The translations under genes were made by a program, and so were the position numbers. Positions 34,717 through 44,900 of a stretch of 64,000 nt of DNA are shown here, piece after piece. The first letter of the stretch is position 1. Each line of letters begins with the position of its first letter. The notes under the pieces are model-generated. The model searched no databases, was not told the origin of the DNA, and was given only the letters and a program-made list of their open reading frames with translations. This stretch comes from Rosettibacter primus. Its GTDB lineage: Bacteria; Bacteroidota; Ignavibacteria; Ignavibacteriales; Melioribacteraceae. Location: the NCBI RefSeq assembly GCF_036860675.1, contig NZ_JAYKGK010000004.1, forward strand, positions 186,001 through 250,000, written 5' to 3'.

Positions 34717-35556
34717 TCAAGTTAAATAATCAATCATTAATGATAATTTTTCTTTCAGTTGCTTTCTGGGTACAATAAAATCAATAAAACCATTATCAAG
34801 TAAAAATTCAGATTTCTGAAATCCTTCTGGTAAATCTTTTCCTATTGTTTGTTTGATTACTCTTGGTCCTGCAAATCCAATTAATGCTTTTGGTTCAGCA
34901 ATAATAAGATCTCCCAGCATTGCAAAACTTGCTGTAACTCCACCTGTTGTAGGGTCAGTTAGCACAGAAATGTATGGAATTTTAGCATCCGCAAGACGAG
35001 CAAGACGCGAACTTGTTTTTGCCATCTGCATTAATGAATAAGCTCCTTCCATCATTCTTGCCCCGCCGCTTTGACTGATAATAATCAAAGGAATTTTTTC
35101 TTCATAAGCCACATCAATTATACGAGCAATTTTTTCTCCGACAACTGCGCCCATACTTCCACCAATAAAATTAAAATCCATACATGCAAATGCAACTTTC
35201 TTCCCATCAATTTTTCCGACTCCAGTTCTAACTGCATCATATAATCCTGTTTTCTTTATAGTGGATTCAATTCGCTCAGTATATTTTTTTGTATCTTCAA
35301 ATTGCAGCGGGTCGGCAGAACGCATTTTCTTATCATGTTCTTTGAAAGAACCTTTATCCAGTATCAAGGAAATGTATTGTTCACTACCAATTCTAAAGTG
35401 ATATCCACACTTTGGACAAGTCCAGATGTTCACTTCAAGTTGTTTATTATGAATTATTTCACCACAATCTTCACATTTTGACCATTGCCCATCAGGCAAT
35501 TCAGATTTTTTGCTATCAGGTGAAATATTTTCTTTTTTTCTTTTAAACCATGCCAT
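34717..35556 (-). CDS. accD: Acetyl-CoA carboxylase carboxyltransferase subunit beta
   Basis: A 279-residue subunit that transfers CO2 from biotin to acetyl-CoA, the first step of fatty-acid synthesis. The N-terminal zinc ribbon has CEDC and CPKC pairs at about residues 29-52. The carboxyltransferase core has FNFIGGSMGAVVGEKI, ISQSGGARMMEGAYSLMQMAK, LTDPTTGGVTASFAMLGD and GFAGPRVIKQTIG. accA and accBC are not in the window. It overlaps the DUF1573 gene start by one base. Confidence 0.95.
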   Translation of the reverse strand: MAWFKRKKENISPDSKKSELPDGQWSKCEDCGEIIHNKQLEVNIWTCPKCGYHFRIGSEQYISLILDKGSFKEHDKKMRSADPLQFEDTKKYTERIESTIKKTGLYDAVRTGVGKIDGKKVAFACMDFNFIGGSMGAVVGEKIARIIDVAYEEKIPLIIISQSGGARMMEGAYSLMQMAKTSSRLARLADAKIPYISVLTDPTTGGVTASFAMLGDLIIAEPKALIGFAGPRVIKQTIGKDLPEGFQKSEFLLDNGFIDFIVPRKQLKEKLSLMIDYLT

Positions 35557-36275
35557 TATTTTCTCTTCTTTATTGTTGCAGATAAAGTTATTACATGAAC
35601 AGGTTGTTCAGGGTCATTCGAATAAATTGCTACAGTTCGCACAAACTGGCCAATTCTATTTGATGTGTCTAAATTTATTCCTATAGTTCCCTTTTCTCCG
35701 GGTTGAAGTTTTTTGCTGCTCAACATTACAGCTGTGCAGCCACATGTTGTTTTAATATCATTAATTTCAAGAACACCTTTCCCTTCATTCTTAAATTCAA
35801 TTTTAGCTTCTACAACTTTACCTTCATCAACTTCGCCAAAATTATATTGATAACTGTTTAAAACTAATTTGGGATTATTCCCATCATTTGAACGAAAAAG
35901 CTTTTCAACTACAACTACATCAAAAGATAATCTGTATTGAGGTGTTTTTGGGTCATTTGAAAACACATATACATATTTTTTTTGTGGACCAATCCTTCCG
36001 CGAGAATCAAATTCTATCTTAATTTTTGTTCTTTCTCCGGGCTTCAAAATTTTCTTTTGAGGTTGAACTGCAGTGCAGCCACATGATGCTTTAACATCAT
36101 TAATGATTAAATCAGCATTACCTTGATTAATAATTTCGTATTCATGTTCAACTGTTTGTCCTTCAAGAACTTCTTTAAAATTATAATTGGGTTCAGGTGA
36201 AAATATTTTTGGTTCTTTATCCTGTGCTAAAATTAATGTTGTAAAAATTAGTAATAATAAAATTATTCTTTTCAT
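35556..36275 (-). CDS. Exported DUF1573 protein with two repeats
   Basis: A 239-residue protein with a signal peptide (1-17) and two DUF1573 beta-sandwich repeats. Each has the pattern FKNEG/INQGNADL..I.D, (A/T)(S/T)CGCTAV, LKPGE and (V/I)YSNDP. The repeats span about 25-125 and 140-235. DUF1573 proteins are abundant in Bacteroidota and Planctomycetes and lie in the periplasm or outer envelope. Their role is unsettled. The CGCT Cys pairs could form disulfides. The gene overlaps tsaB by 4 bp. Confidence 0.85.
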   Translation of the reverse strand: MKRIILLLLIFTTLILAQDKEPKIFSPEPNYNFKEVLEGQTVEHEYEIINQGNADLIINDVKASCGCTAVQPQKKILKPGERTKIKIEFDSRGRIGPQKKYVYVFSNDPKTPQYRLSFDVVVVEKLFRSNDGNNPKLVLNSYQYNFGEVDEGKVVEAKIEFKNEGKGVLEINDIKTTCGCTAVMLSSKKLQPGEKGTIGINLDTSNRIGQFVRTVAIYSNDPEQPVHVITLSATIKKRK

Positions 36276-36928
36276 TTTTTCACCTTCGCAATAAATTGTT
36301 TTAAATAAAATGGTTCTAAATAATCGTAATTATAAGTTAATAATTCTTTCCCATACAAATATGACCATAAAGCTACATAAATCGCATGTGGTCCAGAGAT
36401 AATTTTTATCTCAGGCGAAATATCTTTATCTGCAAATATAATATCAAATTCTGTTATTTTTTTATTTAATTCATTTTTGTGAATTAAAGATACATCTTCA
36501 ATCTTTTTATATCCATTTTTTTCTGTTTCATAGACAGCATAATAAAAATCATTAATGCTTGCTGATTTTAATATTGCAAATTTTTTGCCTTCTGCCATTT
36601 TTTCTGAAATTTCAAGTGCCATTACTTCAAATGTTGGAACGGGAACAATAGGTAAATTACTTCCCAGTGCCAGCCCTTTTGCTGCCGATAAACCAATTCT
36701 TAATCCAGTAAAAGAACCCGGTCCAATTGATACTGCTATTTGATTAAAATCACTCAATTCTATTTTTGAACTTTTCACAACATAATCTATCATGTCAAAA
36801 ATTTTTTCTGAGTGAATATGCTTTCCTTTAATATTAGATTCGACATAATATTTATCATTTAGCATTACAGCTACGCTGCATAAATCTCCTGATGTTTCTA
36901 TTGCAAGTATGGGTAAGTTATTTGTCAT
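36272..36928 (-). CDS. tsaB: tRNA t6A synthesis protein TsaB
   Basis: A 218-residue ASKHA-fold protein that partners TsaD in making t6A37 in ANN-decoding tRNAs. ILAIETSGDLCSVAV, the conserved HSE in KHIHSEKIFDM and SIGPGSFTGLRIGLSAAKGLA are typical. TsaB lacks the metal-binding His residues of TsaD and plays a scaffold role. It overlaps tsaE by 4 bp, so two of the three t6A-complex genes are coupled. TsaD and TsaC are elsewhere. Confidence 0.92.
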   Translation of the reverse strand: MTNNLPILAIETSGDLCSVAVMLNDKYYVESNIKGKHIHSEKIFDMIDYVVKSSKIELSDFNQIAVSIGPGSFTGLRIGLSAAKGLALGSNLPIVPVPTFEVMALEISEKMAEGKKFAILKSASINDFYYAVYETEKNGYKKIEDVSLIHKNELNKKITEFDIIFADKDISPEIKIISGPHAIYVALWSYLYGKELLTYNYDYLEPFYLKQFIAKVKK

Positions 36929-37350
36929 ATTTTTCTAATCGAGATTAATCGTGAATTTTCATCAATAAATTTAAAATTCATTTCATAATAATGTTCTGGC
37001 AAAATTTCTTTCCATAAATTTGCCCACTCAATAAATATTATAGCATTTTCTTTTAGGTAATCTTCAAAACCTAAGTCGTATAGTTCTGTAATTTTTTTAA
37101 TTCTATAAAAATCAAAATGATAAATTTTTTTCTGTCCGTTGTATTCATTTACAATTGCAAAACTTGGACTTGAGACATTTTTAATCCCTAAATTTTCACA
37201 AAATGATTTAACAAAAAAAGTTTTGCCTGAACCAAGTTCTCCATTTAATGCAATTACATCACCTTCTTTAAAAATTTCACATAGAGACTTTGATAAATTT
37301 TCGGTCTCAATTACTGATTTTACCAAAATTTCATCAGGGATATTAATCAT
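36925..37350 (-). CDS. tsaE: tRNA t6A synthesis ATPase TsaE
   Basis: A 141-residue P-loop ATPase needed for turnover of the TsaBD complex. Walker A is GELGSGKTFFVK. SSPSFAIVNEYNG, IYHFDFYRI, LGFEDYL and IIFIEWAN (Walker B-like) are conserved. It overlaps tsaB by 4 bp and the PorX-like gene by 1 bp, which places t6A genes in one string with a secretion regulator. Confidence 0.93.
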   Translation of the reverse strand: MINIPDEILVKSVIETENLSKSLCEIFKEGDVIALNGELGSGKTFFVKSFCENLGIKNVSSPSFAIVNEYNGQKKIYHFDFYRIKKITELYDLGFEDYLKENAIIFIEWANLWKEILPEHYYEMNFKFIDENSRLISIRKI

Positions 37351-38921
37351 TATTTACTCTCTAAAGTTACGACTGGTAAAATCATTTCTTCCATCGAAAT
37401 TCCACCATGTTGAAAACTATCTTTGTAATAACTCAAATATTTATGGTAATCTGTAGGATAGACAAAATAATAATCTTCTTTAGCAATAATATAACTTATT
37501 GCCACACCGCGTCTTGGAAGTTTATATTCTTGAGGATTTTTAATATAAAGTGCATGTTTGTCATCTACTTTTAGATTTCTGCCAAATTTAAATCTAAGAT
37601 TAGTTGAAGCTTCGCGGTCACCTAAAACTTTTGCGCCTCTTAATGTTCTAATACTGCCATGGTCTGTTGTAACAATAATTTTTGCTTTAGGAATTCTTGA
37701 AATTAATCTAAAAGAATTAAGAAGATATGAATGTTGAAACCAGCTGTTCGTTAAAGACCGGTATGCAGATTCATCAGGAGCTATTTCTTTTAGAATCTGG
37801 GAATCAGACCTGCCATGAGCAATCATATCAAGAAAATTTACAACTATTGCCATAAAATGATTATTCTGAAAAGACAAAACATTTTGTTCAAATGAACGCC
37901 CTACATCAGGGTCAATAATTTTTATGTACTTCAAATCGTTTCTAAGTTTTATTCTTTTTCTATCTAACAATAATTGTAACAATTCTTTTTCATATTTATT
38001 CATGCTGTTTTCATCATCATCAGGAACGGAACTCCACAAATCCGGATAATATTTTTCAATCTCTGAAGGGAATAAACCTGCAAATAATGCATTGCGAGCA
38101 TATGGAGTAGCAGTCGGCAGAATTGAAATGTAATAATCTTTTTTAATATTGAATAAATCCTTAAGATGCTTTTCCATAACAAGCCATTGGTCTAATCTCA
38201 AACAATCAATTACAAATAGAAAAATTGGACCTTGAGCATTAACAAGATGAGGCAGAACATATTTATTAAGAACCGATACTGTTAAAGTAGGATTGTCTTC
38301 GCTGTTTAGATTATCAATCCAGTTTTTATATTCATGTTCAACATATTTTGAAAATTCTTGATTACATTCTCGTTTTTGGTCAATTAATGTTTGACGAAAA
38401 TCAACTTCTGGATGAATATCAAATTCCATATCCCAGTAAACAAGTTTTTGATAAATTTCAATCCAGTCCGAATAATCTGGGTTCATAATTAATCTTCTTG
38501 AAATCTCATTGAAATCACTCAAATAATCTTTTGCAACATATTCACTTGAGATTTTTTTACTTTCTAAAATTTTCTTACAAACCATTAAAACTTGAGATGG
38601 GACAATCGGTTTTATGAGATAATCACTTATCTTACTTCCAATTGCGTCGTGCATTAAAGATTCTTCTTCGCTTTTAGTAATCATTACAACAGGAATATCA
38701 GGATTAATTTCCTTGATTTGAGCTAATGTTTCTAAACCACCCAGACCGGGCATCATTTCATCAAGAAAAATTAAATCATATTGATTGTTTTTAACCTGGT
38801 CAATAGCATCTTCGCCGTTAGTTACAGTATCAACTTCATAGCCTTTTTCATTCAAAAAAATTATATGAGAACGAAGAAGTTCAATTTCGTCATCTACCCA
38901 GAGAATTTTATTTTTTTTCAT
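37350..38921 (-). CDS. porX: PorX-like response regulator with PglZ domain
   Basis: About 523 residues. Residues 1-120 are a receiver domain with ILWVDDEIELL, FLDEMMPGLGG (phosphoacceptor Asp) and YLIKPIVPSQ. Residues about 150-520 are a PglZ/alkaline-phosphatase-superfamily domain with FVIDCLRLDQW, PTATPYARNALFAGLFPSEI, IVVNFLDMIAHGR and IIVTTDHGSIRT, which supply metal ligands. PorX regulates type IX secretion genes in Porphyromonas and related bacteria, where it works with the histidine kinase PorY and ECF sigma factor SigP; the PglZ domain is a zinc phosphodiesterase. Start at ATG 38919-38921, three codons into the longer frame. sprA ends 26 bp upstream. Confidence 0.85.
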   Translation of the reverse strand: MKKNKILWVDDEIELLRSHIIFLNEKGYEVDTVTNGEDAIDQVKNNQYDLIFLDEMMPGLGGLETLAQIKEINPDIPVVMITKSEEESLMHDAIGSKISDYLIKPIVPSQVLMVCKKILESKKISSEYVAKDYLSDFNEISRRLIMNPDYSDWIEIYQKLVYWDMEFDIHPEVDFRQTLIDQKRECNQEFSKYVEHEYKNWIDNLNSEDNPTLTVSVLNKYVLPHLVNAQGPIFLFVIDCLRLDQWLVMEKHLKDLFNIKKDYYISILPTATPYARNALFAGLFPSEIEKYYPDLWSSVPDDDENSMNKYEKELLQLLLDRKRIKLRNDLKYIKIIDPDVGRSFEQNVLSFQNNHFMAIVVNFLDMIAHGRSDSQILKEIAPDESAYRSLTNSWFQHSYLLNSFRLISRIPKAKIIVTTDHGSIRTLRGAKVLGDREASTNLRFKFGRNLKVDDKHALYIKNPQEYKLPRRGVAISYIIAKEDYYFVYPTDYHKYLSYYKDSFQHGGISMEEMILPVVTLESK

Positions 38922-38947
38922 AGCTTCCAAATTATTGATGATTAATT

Positions 38948-41900
38948 TTACTGAATAGCAATATGAACATCAACACCAGCTTCATTCGTAGTAGTAGGTG
39001 GAATTCTCGAAGCTCCCTGTGGTTGAATAGTTGTTCTTCTATAGAAAATTGACATTGTTACTCGTGAACTCATAACATATCTAATTTTTGGTTCAATAGT
39101 AATATTTGTTTTCCCATCTTGAGGAGTTCCATCATCTTTAAAATTTTCCATATCATAAATAACACTCGATGTTTTACCATTTGTATAAGAAAATGAAATT
39201 TCAATATCATTCTTCAATGAAATTCCAAACATGGGCAATTCAAAACCACTTTTGGAATAACTTGCTGAAATATTTATATCTCGAGATAAGCTTTCAGTAA
39301 TATTTCTTGTTGATGCACTCAAGCTATAAGAAGTTCTTGCAGTATAACGAACTGTACTCTGGAAAGAACCACCAAATAAATTATCAAATTGAAAAGTCAA
39401 TCCAAGCAATGGAGAAAATGCATAATCAATTCTCTGACTCTGGACTTCCTGCAATCCATCAGGATTAATTTTCCAGCCTTCACTATAAGTTGAAGTATAA
39501 GTATGACTCAAAGAAACTCTTTTTGCAAATGAGAAAATTTCATATTTCTCAAGGCCAGACCATGAAAAATTCCAGTTGGGTCTTGGAATATATTTAGCAA
39601 ATTTAGAAAGAATAGGAATTTTTGATAAGAATGATGTTGTTTCAAATCCTTTTACAAAAGCATCAGAAAGATTTTGATTTGGATTGGGAGAACGTTTATC
39701 ATAAAGTTCACTTACTTTTTTAATGCCATTCCCAAAAAAAGAAAAAATTAAAGTAGGTGGAAATGTTAAGAAGGAACGGTCTATTGTTCCTGTTGAATTC
39801 AGTGTAGTTGAATAAATATTCCCAAGTGAGTCTGTTCTGAATGTTATTGATTTATTAACTCCCCAGCCAACTTTCCAGAATATATCAAGTTGTGCACCTT
39901 CCCAGAGTGGCCGAGATGTTTTTAAATCAATATCATTTTTATGAGAATAATTATCAGATATATTTCCATTAGGTGCACGTGGACCAATATCATTCGATAG
40001 ACCAAGCATAAATAATCTTGATGGGCCTTTTAATGGTGATTGTTTGAAACCCCAGAAATTATTGAACCCAGTTCCTTCACCAATTAAGCCACCGCCAGTG
40101 TAACTGCTCGATTGAGAAAAATTTATAGAAATCTGGTCATAATCAAAAAAGAGCCATTTAATTCCTAACTTTAAATACTGCAATGCAATTTGAATATTGC
40201 TTGGACCTGTTACTGTATCCTCTTCAGTTGCACTAAATTCAGTAAGCTGTTTTTTTGATTGTAATGTTGTATCGGTTACATTCGTGCTGTCATTAATTTT
40301 AGTTTGTTGAGTTTGAATTTTTTCATCAACATTTGTAGGACGCTGACTTCTTCTTCCTCCTCTTCCACCTTCAATTCGCTGTTGAGGTTGTACAGGAGTT
40401 TGAGTTTTCGGAGCTTCTTGAAATAAAGGTGCAAAAATTGATTTGATACGAAAAGTTACACCGCTCGAAATTCTATTTGAATAACCTGCACTTCTTCCAA
40501 GTTCTGCCTGTTGAAAATTATTTTGCCATGAATATGCAACTCCATAAGAAAAATTAACATTTATATACCTATTTAAATCCCAGATTGATGGAAGTTTTGG
40601 ATTAAGTCGAAAATCTAAGTTTTGTCTATAATTAAAATCTCTTCCAAAAAGATTTTTACTGAATATGTCATGCCAGATTTCGCTTTCAGGTCTTTCAACC
40701 TCATTTACAACCCATAAATGAGTAAGAGTTGATTGAACATCAAAATTATATGCAAGAGAAAGATTTAACAAACCGCCTTCAGTAATATTCCAGTTAAATC
40801 CTGCACTTCTTGATGCAGTAAAATCTCTTTGAATATTTGGTTTATTGGCGAGTGTCCTATTTTGTGTAAAGCTCCTTCTCCTTGTTGCACTGACAGAAGC
40901 ATTAAACATTTGTGGCAGAAAATAAATTCTAACATCTTTATAATCATTAAAGATACCCACTACATCTCCAATCAGAGGTATATCAACAGGTTTAATAAAT
41001 AAATCTCTGCTTAAATTTACTGAATAACTTGCACTTGCATTCCATACCCAACCATTACTTTGTAAAATAATAGGAGAACGGCCAGAAGTTTTGTTATAAT
41101 TAAATCCAAAAGTTAAATTATTTATAAGATCTCGTATGTACCATTTATCTGTAGGAACTTTTATTCGAATATTAGAAAGTGCCCATGTTTCAGAAAGATT
41201 TACAGTTTGAGATTCTCTTTTTATACTTTTAACTGAATCTTCAATTACTGCAGGGTCAAGATTTTTTTCTGTCAAATATTTTCTTAATTGATTTTGGGCT
41301 TCTACAACTTTTATATCTGTTCCGGGTTTGAATAATGGATTTATTGTTTGTTCATTACGTGAGTATGAAATTCTTAAATTACTTCCAGCAAGATTTATTG
41401 GAATTAATTTCAACAAATCCATGTCAACAGACACACCCCAATTTAATCTATCTTCTCGTGTCCCAAATCTATCATTCAATTTATGGAAATACGGATTAGA
41501 TTGGTTGACATTAAAATTAACACGCATCAAATCAGCAAGAGCAAGAGAACCGCTGGCGCTATAAGCCCATCCGGGTGTATCGTCAGCCTCAAGTACACGC
41601 AATTCATTTATCCAAACAGTTCCAGAAATTTTTTCTCCTGGTGTTCCTTTGTTCGATGGATTAATAATTCCAATTGTAAAAAATGTAATTCTTGTTAAAG
41701 TTGGATTTCCTCTTATTCCATAAGTATGCCCTTCTTTCCCTTCGACAGGAACTGTGTATAATTCTTTATAGTGAGATGAATCTCTTCTTTGCTTAATTGC
41801 AGTAAGTTCCGAGAAAACAATTTTCACTTCGTTCCAATTTTTATCAGAAATTTTTTCACTTGGCCTTAATGGTTGACGATATTCATAAAAGTTAGATGTA

Positions 41901-44900
41901 TCTGAACCAAATCTGATATATACTTCAGCTGCATAATCATTAATATCTTTGTAATACGATACATTACCAGGGAAAACATTTTCATCTGTATGAATAAATA
42001 ATTTCATCTGTTTATAATTAAAAACATCAAGAGGTTTATAAAGATAACGAACAACTTCTCGTTTATCTCCATCTTCCAATCCTTTAATAATAAGTTCAAG
42101 AGATTGTTCATTCTTATAAATTTGATAATCTGGCTGACTTCTATCTCTTTCTCGATGAACTCCTGGTGGTGAATGATATTCAGGATTATCCTCAACATTT
42201 ACAACTGAAACTGTAAGCACAGTATCGTCAACTGTAACTTTTCTGAGTTTATTACTGTTTGGAGGGTCAAGAACTTTTTGCCATTGATTTCCAACAAGAT
42301 TCATTTCAGCGAATCTTAAGTGAACAGGTTTATTTGAACCTGAAATCCAGAATCGAATAAATTCAACAACAGAAAAACTTGGGTCCCCTACTTTTTCTTT
42401 AAAATCTTTTAATGGAACTCTGAATAAATACCATCCTGAATTACTGCCCCCACCTTGAACAAATGGATTAATCTGTTTATTTGTATCTATTGGAACTACA
42501 TAGCGAAAATAACTATTCACTTTATCGAGAGTAAAATTATGATTCAAATCCTCAGTGTCTGGCAGTCTTCCTAAATCAATTGAAACTGCGTTTCCTTCTG
42601 TCCCGTTAATTTTTGAATAATCTGCATTTGCAGTTAATTGGAAAGCATAATTATCAAGACTTGGGTCAGGATTGTTCACCGGGTCATAATTAGGTTCTTC
42701 ACTATCTTTTAATCCATCCATTCCAGTATCTTCACCTTGGTCAACAAGGTCGTTAAAATTTTTGTCTTCAGTATCAAGTCTGCCATTTGGAATCACATCT
42801 TCACTAATTTGTCCTAAATCAATATTTAATTTCAAATCAGGTGGTGCGTTCTCTATTTTCATCCAGAATTCTATGAATTGAATATTTTCTTCAACAAGAT
42901 TATTTGCTGTAGAAGAAAGTACTTTCATTATACCAGCCCAGTTTTTGCGTGTATCGCTCAAATCTGGGTACCAGTTATAATAACCTGGTTTATCAGGCAA
43001 ATAGACAAGGTCTAATGCTGTAATCAGATTTTGATCAGGTGGAGCTTGTTTTCTGTCACCATAAAGATCTCTAATTGTAACATCAGAAGGAAGTCTATTA
43101 AACCAATAAGCTTTTGCTTTGTAATTCATTTTTTGCAGTTCACTCATTCCTTCAAGATAAGGGATATCATCTGGCACACTTATATCTTTCCATGAACCAT
43201 ATTGCATACCAAGTGGAATAGTTCTTTTTGCACCTTCAAAATCGTCAATATAAGCAATGCTTTTTCCTTCATCACTTTCGATTGTACTTTTCTTGGTATT
43301 TGGGTCTGGACTCATGTAAGCATATTCAGCATTAATATTAAAAGTTGAAGCTGCACTTGTTGAAATTACTTTATCAAGAGCTTTTGTTATGAATGGCAAA
43401 TTCATATTTGATTTAAAATCAATTCCAAACATTGAATTATTCAAAGGTTCTTCGCCAATTCGAACTTTGTCGCTAAGTGTTTGCTGATTCAAATTAAAGA
43501 ATGAAAATCCGAGTGTAGTTTCGCGGTTAAATTCATAAAGACCTCTTAATCCTACCAAAGTTTTAGATGCAAGCTGAAATAAATCATTTTGTTCATAAGT
43601 AATTCTTAAATCAGCACCTGGAACAAGTGCCTCTGGTTTTCGAATAATAACCTGACCAATATTATAATCTACAGTATAATCAACTCCTTCGCGAAGTTGA
43701 TTTCCGTTCAAAATTACTTTGACAGAATTTTCTACAACATTAAAACCAATACTGTAAGAAGAAGTAACTGCAGCAGAATATTCACCTGTAATTAAAAATT
43801 TATCTTTCGCACGGTCTTGTTTTGCAAAAGTTACAGTTGTGTCGTAAACAGCTTGATATCTTAATGTATCAGGCAAACCGTTTGAACCCGTAGGGAAATT
43901 TTTGCCAAATGGTTCAAGCACAGGAAAAACAATTTCACCTGTTTGAGGAAAAATTGTTCTACCAGGAAAGAAATCGAATGCACCATCTGGGCCTCCAGTT
44001 CCACTTTTATCTGTTTTATCCAGACCAAAAGCTTGAATTAATTTTATTCCATTATAATCACTTTGAGGTTCACCACCTTCAAATTGATATTTAATATCAA
44101 GTGTAAATCCTTCTTCTTTTACATCTCTTCCACCAATCGGATAAATATTTCTAAGCTGAAGTTTCCATGCTTTTTTGAATTGAGGTTGAAGATTTGGAGG
44201 TTTGACAAGTTTCAATACAATTCTTGCACTTGAATCTGCAGCAACATCTTGAATAAATTCACCATAATAAATATCATCATCCGGCGAAGAAGTAGGACCT
44301 TCAATTCTATATGCTACTGCAATTGCATCTTGATCTTGAATTTGTGTTTTAAAACTTATAAAACCAGTTTCCTTATGAATTACATAATCAACATCCTGCT
44401 GAAGCATAATCCAGCGTCTATCAATCTCTTTAACACCTGGAACAGTCTGTTCGTTTGTATTCCTTAGATTGTCATAACGTTGATTTTTTGTTCTTCTTGG
44501 CAAATCTATATAAGCATTTCCTTTACGTTCATTTGGGTTTACAAGGCCCGTAATAGTTTTCCAAACTTCAATATCTTTCACTCGAATTGAATCGTGAACA
44601 ATTGGGATTGAATTTCCGTAATAATCATTAAACACATTAAGTCTTGGGTCAGCATAAACATCATTTATAAAAAAATGATTAGGTGAATAATCATAAGCAT
44701 GAATTTGGAACTGTTGAGTTTTTGCTCCACCTGTTACAGAAACTTCCTGAACCTCGCCTTTCTTTTGAGAAGCTAAAGCAGTCAACTTAAATGGACCCAT
44801 TTGCATTTGAGCTTTAATTCCGAATAATGCTTCGCTGCCACCAACAAGTGGAGAAGATTGCAAAGAAACATTCCCTGCTTCTATACTTTGAATTATTTCA

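Noticed and set aside
34853..35041. Plus-strand open frame inside accD
   Set aside because: Antisense shadow of a well-conserved gene; its residues simply mirror accD codons and no ribosome site precedes it.
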